Source: Nocardioidaceae bacterium
GTDB lineage: Bacteria; Actinomycetota; Actinomycetes; Propionibacteriales; Nocardioidaceae
Direction of reading: 5' to 3'
Assembly: GCA_030447865.1 (NCBI GenBank)
Contig: JAUJOD010000008.1
Span: 1 to 53,860 of the forward strand
Length of the DNA: 53,860 bases
Position 1 is the stretch's first letter. Each line of letters begins with the position of its first letter. Below the pieces are notes generated by a model. It was not told where the DNA came from. It did no database searches and saw only the letters and a program-made list of their open reading frames with translations. Of the stretch, positions 18,020-28,204 are shown one piece after another. The translations under genes were made by a program, and so were the position numbers.

Positions 18020-18125
18020 ACTCCTTCGCATTGGTCGCAGCCCGGCCTTGAGCCGGCCGTGGTCGCATTCGACACGGTTGTTCTCGTACTGGCCGGTGTT
18101 ATGCCTTGATCATCCGCAGGTTGAT
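18020..18125 (-). pseudogene. IS6 transposase scrap (first of two similar copies)
   Basis: About 85 bases match the fragment at 19946-20020, including the codons for a TGQYENNRVECDHG-like stretch of the IS6 DDE domain on the minus strand. A shared tail (CATCCGCAGGTTGATC) follows in both. The two scraps are direct repeats flanking the transposase gene at 18323-19555. Confidence 0.6.
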
Positions 18126-18322
18126 CAGGGCTCAGCCACGTCGCCGAGCTCCGCGCAGGACGAGGTGAAGATTCGGTCTGTGAGATCTGGAGCCGCGAGC
18201 ATCAGCGAGTCTGGTGCTTTGGTGCGGTGGTGACAGGGGACTCAGATAGCGCGTCCTTATGCGCGTCCTTATCGTCCCCGTCCAACGTTGTCCGGTGCCC
18301 TCCACCGACCCGTCCACACCGC

Positions 18323-19555
18323 TCACCACCTGCGAAGATGTGGACCTCTCTGGATCTTCCGGGACTCACTGCCGGTACCTGGGGGCTTGGAGCGGGGCGC
18401 CTTCTTGGCTTGGGCGAGTGTTTCGAGCTCGCCGGTCAGAGCGAGGATCTGCCGGGAGAGGGCTGCGGGCTTGAGGCGCTTGAAGGCGGCGTTCATGGTG
18501 ATGATCGACTGCCTGCGGATGTCGTCGTGGGCGATGGCTCGCTGGTGCGGGGTCGCCGCGGTGTCGTGCCGCTTGGTGACCTTGGCGCCGGTGCGTTGCT
18601 TGAAGACCAGTTTCTGCTGGGGCAGGAAGTAGTTGGCGAACACGGCGTCGAGGTCCCAGATCTCGTTGAGTTTGGCGAGCTCGGCTGGGGTGTCGTAGCG
18701 GTAGTAGCCGACCAGCTCGCGCACCCTCGCCCAGTTCTTCTGTTCCACGTGCGCGCCGTCGTTCTTGTTGCCCGGACGGGACCGGGTGAAGGTGACCTCA
18801 TGGTCGATGCACCAGCGCAGCAGTTGGTCGTTGATGAATTCGCTGCCGTTGTCCGAGTCGATCCCGAGGATGGGGAATGGGAAGGAGGCAACGACGTGCT
18901 CGAGGGCCTCGAATACCCACCTTTGTGCCTTGTTGCGCACCGACCGGTTGACGGTCCAGCCGGTGGCGATGTCGGTGACTGTCAAGGTGAAACAGAACTC
19001 CCCGGCGGCGTTGCCGCCCTCGTGGCCGACCAGGTCGATCTCGACGAAGCCGGGCACCGCGTCGTCCCATTCAGCCCAGGTGCGTATCGGGATCTGGGAC
19101 TTCAGCAGGCTGCCGGGCTTGGTATGGGATCGACCTCGCGGCATCATCCTGGCCCGCTCGCCAGCCAACCGACGGTCGATCGTGGCGGCGCTCATCTGGC
19201 ACAGCTGAGCCGCCTCCTCATTGGTGAGGATGAGCTCGCCGTCGCGGCGCAGGATCGGTACCAGCACCGGCAGCATCGGCGCCAACCGCTTGCCTGCCGG
19301 CGCGCGTAGCACCGCCCAGCATGTGATCAGCGCGGCGATGACCCGCGGCCCGTAGATGGGCCGCCGCGGCGTCCGCGGCCGGGCAACCTTCAGCATCAGC
19401 GTCTCCCGCAGCGCCGCTCGCGCGTAGTCACGATGCCAGCCAGTCAACTCCACCAGCTCATCGAGAATCTGAGACTTCCTGGCCCGATCCCCCCGGGCGT
19501 AGTACCGCGCCTTCTCCTTGGTAACAGCCTTGCGTTCACTCATCGACAGACCCAT
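18323..19555 (-). CDS. DDE transposase with integrase core (rve-like)
   Basis: The protein has 410 residues. An N-terminal helical DNA-binding part (KSQILDELVELTGWHRDYARAAL) is followed by an RNase H-fold catalytic core: FVEIDLVGHEGG (first D), LGIDSDNGSEFIND (second D) and GAHVEQKNWARVRELVGY (E). The family is the ISNCY/IS481-like group often named integrase catalytic domain transposase; I cannot fix the IS family. The frame is intact. The related N-terminal piece at 44236-44712 shares the VTGWSRDNARRRL-type start. Two direct repeats upstream (19603 and 19639) are candidate transposase-binding sites at the element end. Confidence 0.85.
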   Translation of the reverse strand: MGLSMSERKAVTKEKARYYARGDRARKSQILDELVELTGWHRDYARAALRETLMLKVARPRTPRRPIYGPRVIAALITCWAVLRAPAGKRLAPMLPVLVPILRRDGELILTNEEAAQLCQMSAATIDRRLAGERARMMPRGRSHTKPGSLLKSQIPIRTWAEWDDAVPGFVEIDLVGHEGGNAAGEFCFTLTVTDIATGWTVNRSVRNKAQRWVFEALEHVVASFPFPILGIDSDNGSEFINDQLLRWCIDHEVTFTRSRPGNKNDGAHVEQKNWARVRELVGYYRYDTPAELAKLNEIWDLDAVFANYFLPQQKLVFKQRTGAKVTKRHDTAATPHQRAIAHDDIRRQSIITMNAAFKRLKPAALSRQILALTGELETLAQAKKAPRSKPPGTGSESRKIQRGPHLRRW

Positions 19556-19602
19556 CGCTTAGGCGTAAGCCCCAAGATGAGCCGCCCCAGTGATGACACA
19601 CC

Positions 19603-19654
19603 GCTACGCGGAGGTTTTCAGGTGAGGCAACGTATCGGGCTACGCGGAGGTTTT
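19603..19654. repeat. Two 16-bp direct repeats at the end of the DDE element
   Basis: GCTACGCGGAGGTTTT occurs at 19603-19618 and 19639-19654, each followed by a GTGAGKCAACG-like segment, giving a 36-base period. They lie about 50 bases upstream of the transposase start, where subterminal transposase-binding repeats are expected. Confidence 0.6.
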
Positions 19655-19799
19655 GGGTGAGTCAACGCGGGCCGTTGACAAATGGACTGCTGAGTGCATT
19701 ACTGCTCAGGCGGTCGTCCCTTGCGGGTATCTGTGGCCCGCCTTGGCCACGCACCAAGCACTTGCCGCCGACGTAAACACGGCTTGGGTCATATGCGGC

Positions 19800-20066
19800 T
19801 ACCCAAATGGGTTGGGCATCACCGCCGGCCAGCCGGAACGAGGGCGTGGCGTCGACTGCCAGCTGTAATGGCCGCGGCCAAGATTCTGGATGAACGCGCG
19901 TCCCCCGGTCATCACACCCGTCGTTCGATGGGTCTTCACTCCGCATTGGTCGGAGCCCGGCCTTGAGCCGGCCGTGGTCGCATTCGACCCGGTTGTTCTC
20001 GTACTGGCCGGTGTCATGCATAGCAGCAGGAATGTCACTGACTGCCGGTGCGCGCGTGCAATCCAC
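19800..20066 (-). pseudogene. IS6 transposase C-terminal fragment
   Basis: The minus-strand frame reads TGQYENNRVECDHGRLKAGL, matching TGQYANNTVEADHGRLKARL of the intact IS6 transposase at 9604-10299. A second frame then continues with GGRAFIQNLGRGHYSWQS, matching AGHAFMQNLRRGHYEI. The DDE glutamate is kept, but the first two Asp motifs are missing and at least one frameshift is present. It is a decayed end piece of an IS6 element distinct from the intact one. Confidence 0.75.
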
Positions 20067-20188
20067 GGCTCCCGACTAGTTGCAGGTAGCTCCGCCCTTG
20101 CTCATCCGCAGGTTGATCCGACGAGGTGAAGATTTGAACCGCCCTGGATCTCCCGGAGGGTGCTGATCCAGCAAGGGAGACTCGGATT

Positions 20189-20515
20189 ATGTCAGCACCG
20201 AGGAAGTACGACGAGGAGTTCCGTGACAGGGCGGTGCGTATGTACCGCGACCGGCTGGCCGAGCCGGGTGAGTCGAAGCTTGGGGCCCGCCGGCATGTTG
20301 GCTCGCTGTTGGACCTCAATCAGGCCACGCTGCGCAACTGGATCGAGGACCGTTACACCGTCGATGGCACCAGGACCGGATCGACTCGGGGCAGTGAGTC
20401 TGAAGAGATCCGGTCGCTGAAGAAGCGGGTGGCCGAGCTTGAACGGGCCAACGAGATCCTCAAGACCAGCGCCGCGTTTTTCGCTCAGGCGGAGCTCGAC
20501 CGCCGACTCAAGTGA
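20189..20515 (+). CDS. IS3-family OrfA (copy 1)
   Basis: The protein has 108 residues from the ATG at 20189. The N-terminal helix-turn-helix reads RKYDEEFRDRAVRMYRD...LGARRHVGSLLDLNQATLRNWI, and the C-terminal leucine-zipper-like helix reads EEIRSLKKRVAELERANEIL. Its stop overlaps the GTG start of orfB (GTGA), so the two are coupled; IS3 elements normally also make a frameshifted OrfAB fusion. It is identical in sequence to OrfA of the copy at 37564. Alone, an OrfA usually acts as a repressor or DNA-binding subunit. Confidence 0.9.
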   Translation: MSAPRKYDEEFRDRAVRMYRDRLAEPGESKLGARRHVGSLLDLNQATLRNWIEDRYTVDGTRTGSTRGSESEEIRSLKKRVAELERANEILKTSAAFFAQAELDRRLK

Positions 20516-21141
20516 TCGTCGACTACATCGAGTCCTACCGGGACCGGTTCGGCGTCGAGCCGATCTGCACCGTGCTGTCCGAGCACGGCTGTCCGATCGC
20601 GTCGTCCACCTACTACGAACGCCGCCGGTGCCCGGTCACTGCGGCTGAGCTCGAGGACGCCTACCTGGCCAACGCGCTCTTCACGCTGTGGGACCAGGAG
20701 TGGCGGGTCTACGGGGCCCGCAAGCTGTGGCACACCGCCCGCAACGAGGGCCTCGACGTCGGCCGGGACCAGGTCGCGAGGTTGATGCGGCTGGTGGGCA
20801 TCCAGGGTGTGGTCCGCGGCCGACACCGCACCGTGACCACCCGCTCGGACCGGGGCGCGCCGCGGCACCCGGACCTGGTGGGACGGGCCTGGGACGCCCC
20901 GACGGCGACCGACGAACTGTGGGTCGCTGACTTCTCCTACGTGTGGACCCTGGCCGGGTTCGTCTACGTGGCCTTCGTCGTCGACGTCTACTCCCGCCGG
21001 ATCCTGGGATGGCGGGTCAGCGGCTCGATGCGGACCCAGCTGGTCCTCGACGCGTTCCACCAGGCCCTGCACGTGCGGCACCGCGACGACGGTCATTGGA
21101 CCAGCCAGGGTCTGATCCACCACTCCGATGCCGGCTCGCAA
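20512..21141 (+). pseudogene. IS3-family OrfB, N-terminal part (copy 1)
   Basis: About 210 residues match the intact OrfB at 37887-38822, including the first catalytic Asp (LWVADFSYVWTLAG) and the second (GLIHHSDAGSQ). The sequence stops matching directly after GSQ at 21141, where the hairpin unit begins. The catalytic Glu region of its own family is missing. A few substitutions separate it from the other copy (for example TRSDRG versus TRPDRG). Confidence 0.85.
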
Positions 21142-21211
21142 GGCGGATTCAACTGGTCGTCCCATACCGCACCTCCTGATCGAGGTGTTGCGACGACCAG
21201 TTGAATCCGCC
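21142..21211. repeat. 70-bp hairpin with 20-bp perfect inverted repeats
   Basis: The left arm GGCGGATTCAACTGGTCGTC at 21142-21161 and its exact reverse complement at 21192-21211 enclose a 30-base loop, itself holding CACCTC...GAGGTG. From memory the arm resembles terminal repeats of actinobacterial IS30-type elements (ATTCAACTGGTCGT). It may therefore be the two ends of an IS with all internal DNA deleted, a minimal MITE-like unit. It sits exactly between the two transposase halves. Confidence 0.8.
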
Positions 21212-21536
21212 CAGTACACCTCCATCCGCTACACCGACCGGCTCATCGCCGCCCGGCGCCAAGGCCTCGGTCGGCAGCATCGGCGACTCCTACGACAACG
21301 CCCTCGCCGAGTCGGCAATCGGCCTGTTCAAGACCGAACTCGTCTACTCGCAAGGCCCATGGCGCGGCCTAGACGACCTCGAGCTCGCCACCTTGGAATG
21401 GGTCGACTGGTTCAACCACACCCGGCTGCACTCAGCCCTCGGTCACCGGCCACCAGCAGAGATCGAGAACGACTACTACCGTGACCTGCAAGACCCCTTC
21501 GAGCAACCGCTCGCGGGAGAACCCATCGTGCACTGA
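21212..21536 (+). pseudogene. C-terminal part of a different IS3-family OrfB
   Basis: The sequence begins QYTSIRYTDRLIAA in one frame and continues, after an extra C in a CCC run at 21252-21254, as AKASVGSIGDSYDNALAESA, then IGLFKTELVYSQG...WVDWFNHTRLHSALGHRPPAE. These are the end of a DDE domain (the E in DNALAESAIG) and the C-terminal WxxWFNxxRLHSALG motif of an IS3 OrfB from another subgroup. The N-terminal part of that transposase is absent. Confidence 0.85.
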
Positions 21537-21591
21537 ACCCGGGGCGGTTCAATCACGGGTCAAGCTCCACGTGCCAAGCGTCCGCCTTAGC

Positions 21592-23262
21592 CCCGGTCTT
21601 TCATGAGGGTGGCGCGGTCGGCGGGTCGTCGGTTTGATCGTGGCCGGGGCGGCGTGAGATGACGTCGGGTACGACGCTTGGCCGGCTGGCGCTGCCGGGC
21701 TGCGGTTCTCCGGGTTCCTCGGGTGGTGGCGGATGGGTGGTCAGGCCGGTTGTGGGATGGCGGCGATGTTGGCGAAGACCGCGACGATCGCGGCCGCCCA
21801 TGGCCAGGAGTCCGGGATTCTCAGCCGTCGTCGTCGGGCGCTGTGGGTGTGGCGGGCAGGGAGGTGGAGGAACCGGTAGCGCAGCGCTTTCGGCTCACAT
21901 GCGGCGAGCGCCGCGGCGTCGCCGGTGAGGGCGAGAAGTCGGGTCCAGGCGGTCAGGTCAGCGGCGAGGGCGGTGGCCATCAGCCAGGCCTGGTTGATCG
22001 CGAACTCCCGCGAAGGGAACCGGCCGAGGCCGGTGTCCTTGGCGTGCCGGATCCGGTCCTCGACGCGGGCGTGGGCACGGTGTCGGGCTTCGAGGAACGC
22101 AAGCTGACCGGTGCTGGTGTTGGTGGCGATGGCCTGGTAGCGCCAGCCGTCGGCCTCCTCGAACAAGCAGAGCTGGGCGCCGGGGTGGGGGCGTTCTCGA
22201 CGGACGATGACCCGCATCCCTTCGGGCCATGAGGAGAGGTCGAGCAGGCCGGTCAGTTCCGCCACGTCGCCGACCTCACGGATCCCGCCGTCGGCATCGG
22301 TGGCGGGTGTCCATACGTGCTTGGGGACCAGCTTGATGGCTTCGCGGACCGTCTCTGTGATCGCGTAGCCGACGCTGTACTCCACCCGGCGGCCGCGGAT
22401 CTTGCCTTGCTCGGTGAGCCAATCCAGCAGCTTGTGGGAGGCGCCGGCGCCGTCGGCCCGGATCAGCAGGGCCTTGCGATGCACGGCCGGGATCTGGGCG
22501 ATCGCGTCGGTGAGCACCCTGATGTGGTCCGTGGCGGTGTTGGAGCCGGCCTTCCCGGTGCGCAGCATGCCGCTGAGAAACTCACTCGTGTTGTCACACC
22601 ACACGCCGAGGGGGTGAAACCCGAGGTGCGCTTGAACGTGGGCGCAGCGTTCTCTTTCTCGCTGTGCGCAATCACGATCGTGGCATCGACATCGAGCACC
22701 ACCGTCGCGCCGAGGTCGGTGCCGGCGACCTTGCTGGCCGGGATCCCGTCGGGGTTGGCTGCGAGCTGGGACCAGACATGGCGGCGGACCCGGGCACGAG
22801 CGGCAGCGATCTTCTTCAACCGCGCTGGCGTGACCTCGTCCAGGGTGCGCCACACCGTCGGCGGCGACGCCACCGCACCGAGCACCGACGATTGGTGCCG
22901 AAGAACGTCGATGTCGGCGATCGCCTCACCACCATCAGCGATCATCGTCGCGACGTCGACCAGGACCCGGCCGCGATCATGAACCGGGGTGAACGAGCGC
23001 TGCGCCATCGCCTTGGACAACTCGGCCGTGAGGCCGACGCGATCGGCCAGGAGACGGAGCCCGACGCTGCCCGGCGTGAGCCACCACGCCGGTCCCGTCA
23101 CCGCTTACAGACAAGCCGGCCGACCACGAAGTACGCTTCACCTACGGAGTGCCTTCCACGCTGGAGATCTTGGGACTGTCGCAAGTCCAAGTCTCTCCTG
23201 CTGGGCAGGCACTTCCGTGTTTCTACGCGCCAATCACGCCTGCGAACCGTGAACGATCCGGG
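21592..23262 (-). mobile_element. IS1380-family element
   Basis: The boundaries come from two observations. The last 55 bases (23208-23262) recur as an exact inverted copy at the right edge of the window (53806-53860), ending at the same CCCGGATCGTTCACGG motif. The left end at 21592 (CCCGGTCTTTCATGAGG) is a good imperfect inverted repeat of that motif. The length of 1,671 bp is normal for IS1380. The flanks TTAG and CTAG are similar but not identical, so a clean 4-bp target duplication is not shown. Confidence 0.7.
21741..23101 (-). pseudogene. IS1380-family transposase, one frameshift
   Basis: The start at 23101 gives a helical N-terminal part and the first catalytic segment VVLDVDATIVIAHSEKENAAPTFK. 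At 22620-22622 one base is missing in a GGG run (minus strand), moving the frame from TSGFTP to GFHPLGVWCDNTSEFL. The second part has LLIRADGAGASHKLLDWL, a Trp-rich strand (ADGWRYQAIATN) and RVEDRIRHAKDTGLGRFPSREF...NQAWL, the conserved C-terminal block of the family. Apart from the single base the gene is full length (about 453 residues), so it may be active in reality if the base is a sequencing error. Confidence 0.85.
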
Positions 23263-23640
23263 CTAGAACCATCCCCTAGTTCACATGGGCCTCTTGGCGC
23301 GTCCTGCACAACAGTTTCCCAGATGGATTTTCAAAAATTTTACTTTGCAGGTAGGGGTCGACGGACGGGGATGATGACACTCTGGCGCTCGCGCTGTTCC
23401 GGCAGGCAAGTTGACCTCGACTCAAATCGCCTTCTCACAACTCCGCGGTAGGCGCTTAGGGCGGTGCCTGACGTCTTCCATCATGGAGTGTGTGCCGTCA
23501 GACACGCGCGTCCTTCTGGGCGAAAGGACGCAACGACGCTGAACTCGATACGTCGATCGAAGAGTCGCCGTCGACACGTGTCGGCGGCACTCCAACTCTG
23601 TGCAGATCTGGCGCCTGAAAAGTGAACGGTTTCGGGCAGT
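23263..23640. other. Intergenic stretch with a short hairpin
   Basis: No credible gene is seen. It contains a relatively A/T-rich patch (ATTTTCAAAAATTTTAC near 23325-23342) and a hairpin at 23507-23530 (GCGTCCTT paired with AAGGACGC) without a T-run. It separates the IS1380 end from the IS21 end. Confidence 0.4.
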
Positions 23641-25656
<2,016 letters not shown>

Positions 25657-26149
25657 ACTCCCATCGTTGAGTGCTCACTTTTCACCGCCGAAACTGTCCA
25701 GTTTTCGAGCGCCGTCGACAGCCCGGCGCCCCGATGATGCGTTGACACGGTCAGTCGGCATGGTCATGAACGATGGGAGTGCCGCGCCGACTAACTACGA
25801 TCGAAGGTTTCACCGTGCTTCCGACGCAACGGCTCGCCAGCTCTGACAGTGACGCCGGAAGAGCGAGGGGAAGAAGGGCACACCTCTTGCATTTGCCGCG
25901 CCAGCCTCCCCACTCGGCCCATGAGCAGTTCGTAGTCGAGGTGGCGAGGTCCGTAGCCGAGTTCTCAGGTCTCTCGACCTGTGTCGACGCGGGGTGTCCA
26001 GCCGGCTCCTCTCTCACCACAGCACGTAAGGTGTCGATCGCTCCATGGCACGTCCGAGCGTCGGCGGGGCTGAAGTTCAGCGCAGTCAGGGACGAGGTGT
26101 TCGCGTGGCACCACACTGATCCCCTTCGCCGGCGGCAGTGACGACCTGG
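25657..26149. other. Intergenic stretch between IS21 and the five-gene operon
   Basis: The first part holds the IS21 right end (TGCTCACTTTTCACCGCCG, partly mirroring TGAAAAGTGAACGG at the other end near 23617). The rest has frames of about 120-180 codons on both strands, none with a clear domain. One plus-strand frame (25773-26141) ends in a 4-base overlap with a GTG at 26138 that is open into the SIS-HAD gene, but its sequence is not convincing as a protein. Confidence 0.35.
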
Positions 26150-26296
26150 CGAGGGTTCACGAGGTTGCTCGCCGCCCAGACACCGGGGCGCTGGTGCGGC
26201 CGGCCCGGTGCAGTCGACGGTGACCCACCCCTTCTCATCGAGGTCACGGCCGAGACCAACCCTCAGGTTGTCGCTCGGGACGAACCGCGGCGGCAC
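26150..26296 (-). pseudogene. Fragment of FAD/NAD(P) oxidoreductase (thioredoxin-reductase-like)
   Basis: The minus-strand frame reads RFVPSDNLRVGLGRDLDEKG followed by WVTVDCTGPAAPAPRCLGGE. The family end motif is usually GWVxVDxTGRTSVPGVWAAGN; here the TGRTSxPGVWAAGN part is garbled and the frame ends. It is a short remnant of an oxidoreductase C-terminus just upstream of the five-gene operon and may mark where the operon inserted. Confidence 0.4.
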
Positions 26297-26308
26297 GAAG
26301 ATCTGTCA

Positions 26309-28204
26309 ATGGAGCGGGTCGGTCGGGCAACTGTCGGAGCGACGACCGATACTGCTCGGGTGAAGCCGCCGTATAGCAGCGAACTCGAAGGTTTGAATGC
26401 GACATACACTCGCGCTTTGGTTGCCGACATCGATCAGCTACGCGGCGCGATCCTAGATGTGGGCCGGGGCCCGGCGGTCTTCGTCGGATCGGGTGGATCG
26501 ATGGTTCTGGCCCATCTTGCCGAGCGTTTGCATGAGCACGTCTGCCGACAGCCAGCTCGCGCTTGCACCTCATTAGAGCTGCTGGACTTACCGCAACTCG
26601 AGCGGCGCGGTGCAATCCTCTTCTCCTCGAGCGCCAAGCACCCGGACGCCCACGAAGTGTTGGCAGCTTTCCGCAGAGGACGCTTCTCGCCAACGGCGCT
26701 AGTTACTCATCGGTCGAGGGTGGACGTCCAACAGTTAGCTAGTCCGGACACCCGGGTTGTCACGCTCGAGGATCTCGCTCAACCGGACGGCTTCTTGGCG
26801 ACCGGAAGCATCATACAGATCGCCACTCAGCTCTTCCGCGCGTACATGGAAGATCCGCAGCTTCCACGAGCGATCGACGTTGAAGCCGAGACAGACGAGG
26901 CGGACCTCCGCAACGAAGTACTAGTACTTACGCCGCCCTCCTTGACATGTGTCGCGGCAGACATCGAGATTCGGCTCATGGAGTCTGGAGTTGCCTGCGT
27001 GCAGGTCGCTGACTTACGAAACTTCGCCCATGGGCGGCACACCGGTTACTCAAGGCGGATCGAGGACACGACCGTCATTGTATTAAGCGACGCACGCTCG
27101 CAGGCCCTGGCCGAGGGAACGGTGGCTGCGATGCCCGAGGTGGCAGACCTGCGCCGCTGGCGCTGCGACTCCTCATGGGAGACGACAGTCATCAGTCTTC
27201 TCGCTCGCTCGATGCGTTTCATCGACAAGGTCGGCCGGCGTCTGAATGTGGATGTAGCTCGCCCCGCGGTACCGGCGTTCGGCCGGCGGCTGTACCGGCT
27301 ACCGCTTCGGCGGCGAATATCGCAACCGTTGGTCGGAGGGGTGGAGCGGAAGTTGCTTGCCGGTGGCGCAGGCCATGACGCGGCGGGTCGAACTTTCTAC
27401 AGGGAGGCGGCGTCTGCATGGTTGAACGAGTTCGGCAAGCGACGATTCGCTGGTCTGGTGCTGGATTACGACGGAACCGTCTGCTGGACGCGGCGGCGCT
27501 GGGAACTTCCGGACGAGCATGTAAGAAGGGCGTTAGAGATCCTTCTGCGGCAGGGTCTCGTGCTGGGGGTGGCGAGCGGACGAGGCCGGTCCTTGCACGC
27601 CGACCTAAGACGATGGGTGCCGGTGCAGCATTGGGCGCAAGTAGTCGTCGGTCTCTACAACGGAGGGGTGCAGCTTCGACTCGACGAGGATCTTCCGCGG
27701 CTTCGCGAACCCACGGCTTGGAGTCGGGCAGTAACGTCCGCTGTTGGTGATGCGCCGGCCGCCTGGCGGCTTAAGGTCGATGAGCGGGGCGTGCAGGTGA
27801 GCGTCAGCGTGGCAACTGGCGTGCTGCATCACGGCCAGTTGGCAACGTTGTTGCAGGCTCGGTTAGCGGAGGCAGGCGTTGAGGCGCAGGTGGTAGCCTC
27901 AGGACACAGCGTCGACATTCTCGAACCGGTAAGCAGCAAGACGTCCGTTGCCGACGCAGTCGAGCGCCGTGCTGGCGGGGTTGTACTCGCGATTGGTGAT
28001 CAAGGGCAGCTTGGGGGCAACGACCATGCGCTGTTGGCCAGCACCTCGTCGTCTCTCAGCGTGGATCGGTGCTCGGCCGACCCGTTGACCTGCTGGTTCA
28101 TAGGCAGTGGGGAGTACGTGGGGCCTGACCTCCTTAGGCGATACATCAAGTCACTGCGAAAGCGCCGGGGTGGCTTTGCGATGACTGGGGCGGAGATCTC
28201 GTGA
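26309..28204 (+). CDS. Tandem-SIS sugar isomerase-like domain fused to HAD phosphatase
   Basis: The protein has 631 residues from the ATG at 26309; a GTG at 26360 (VKPPYSSELEGLN) is an equally possible start. Residues 50-180 are a first SIS domain (VFVGSGGSMVLAHLAERL, ILFSSSAKHPDAHEVL). Residues 200-300 are a second, with the active-site-like block DLRNFAHGRHTGYSRR at 236-250 as in GlmS/AgaS isomerases. Residues 375-625 are a HAD hydrolase: DYDGT at 386-390, SGRG at 423-426, K544 in SSKTS and GDQGQLGGND at 563-572, with a C2-type cap between. It should isomerise and/or dephosphorylate a sugar phosphate; the substrate is unknown. The stop overlaps the next start (GTGA). First gene of a five-gene operon. 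Confidence 0.82.
   Translation: MERVGRATVGATTDTARVKPPYSSELEGLNATYTRALVADIDQLRGAILDVGRGPAVFVGSGGSMVLAHLAERLHEHVCRQPARACTSLELLDLPQLERRGAILFSSSAKHPDAHEVLAAFRRGRFSPTALVTHRSRVDVQQLASPDTRVVTLEDLAQPDGFLATGSIIQIATQLFRAYMEDPQLPRAIDVEAETDEADLRNEVLVLTPPSLTCVAADIEIRLMESGVACVQVADLRNFAHGRHTGYSRRIEDTTVIVLSDARSQALAEGTVAAMPEVADLRRWRCDSSWETTVISLLARSMRFIDKVGRRLNVDVARPAVPAFGRRLYRLPLRRRISQPLVGGVERKLLAGGAGHDAAGRTFYREAASAWLNEFGKRRFAGLVLDYDGTVCWTRRRWELPDEHVRRALEILLRQGLVLGVASGRGRSLHADLRRWVPVQHWAQVVVGLYNGGVQLRLDEDLPRLREPTAWSRAVTSAVGDAPAAWRLKVDERGVQVSVSVATGVLHHGQLATLLQARLAEAGVEAQVVASGHSVDILEPVSSKTSVADAVERRAGGVVLAIGDQGQLGGNDHALLASTSSSLSVDRCSADPLTCWFIGSGEYVGPDLLRRYIKSLRKRRGGFAMTGAEIS

Larger units (their letters stand above)
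20135..21551 (+). mobile_element. Chimeric IS3-family element (copy 1)
   Basis: The left terminal repeat TGAACCGCCCTGG at 20135-20147 and the right terminal repeat (reverse complement TGAACCGCCCCGG, ending 21551) bound the element. The first 1,007 bases are nearly identical to the intact copy at 37510. After GSQ in orfB the sequence becomes a 70-base hairpin unit and then the 3' part of a different IS3 transposase. No target duplication is apparent. The result is a composite built from two IS3 elements. Confidence 0.75.

Noticed and set aside
18227-19309. Long plus-strand frame opposite the DDE transposase
   Set aside because: It is the antisense shadow of an intact transposase with catalytic motifs on the minus strand.
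23149-23451. Plus-strand 100-codon frame after the IS1380 transposase
   Set aside because: It overlaps the IS1380 terminal end (23208-23262) and has no motif.
23507-23530. Hairpin as a rho-independent terminator
   Set aside because: The stem is only 8 bp and there is no T-run; no gene ends nearby in the right orientation.
25773-26141. Plus-strand frame ending in a 4-base overlap with a GTG open into the SIS-HAD gene, as a possible sixth operon gene
   Set aside because: Sequence has no protein-like pattern or ribosome binding site, and the region 26150-26296 reads better as an oxidoreductase remnant on the other strand.
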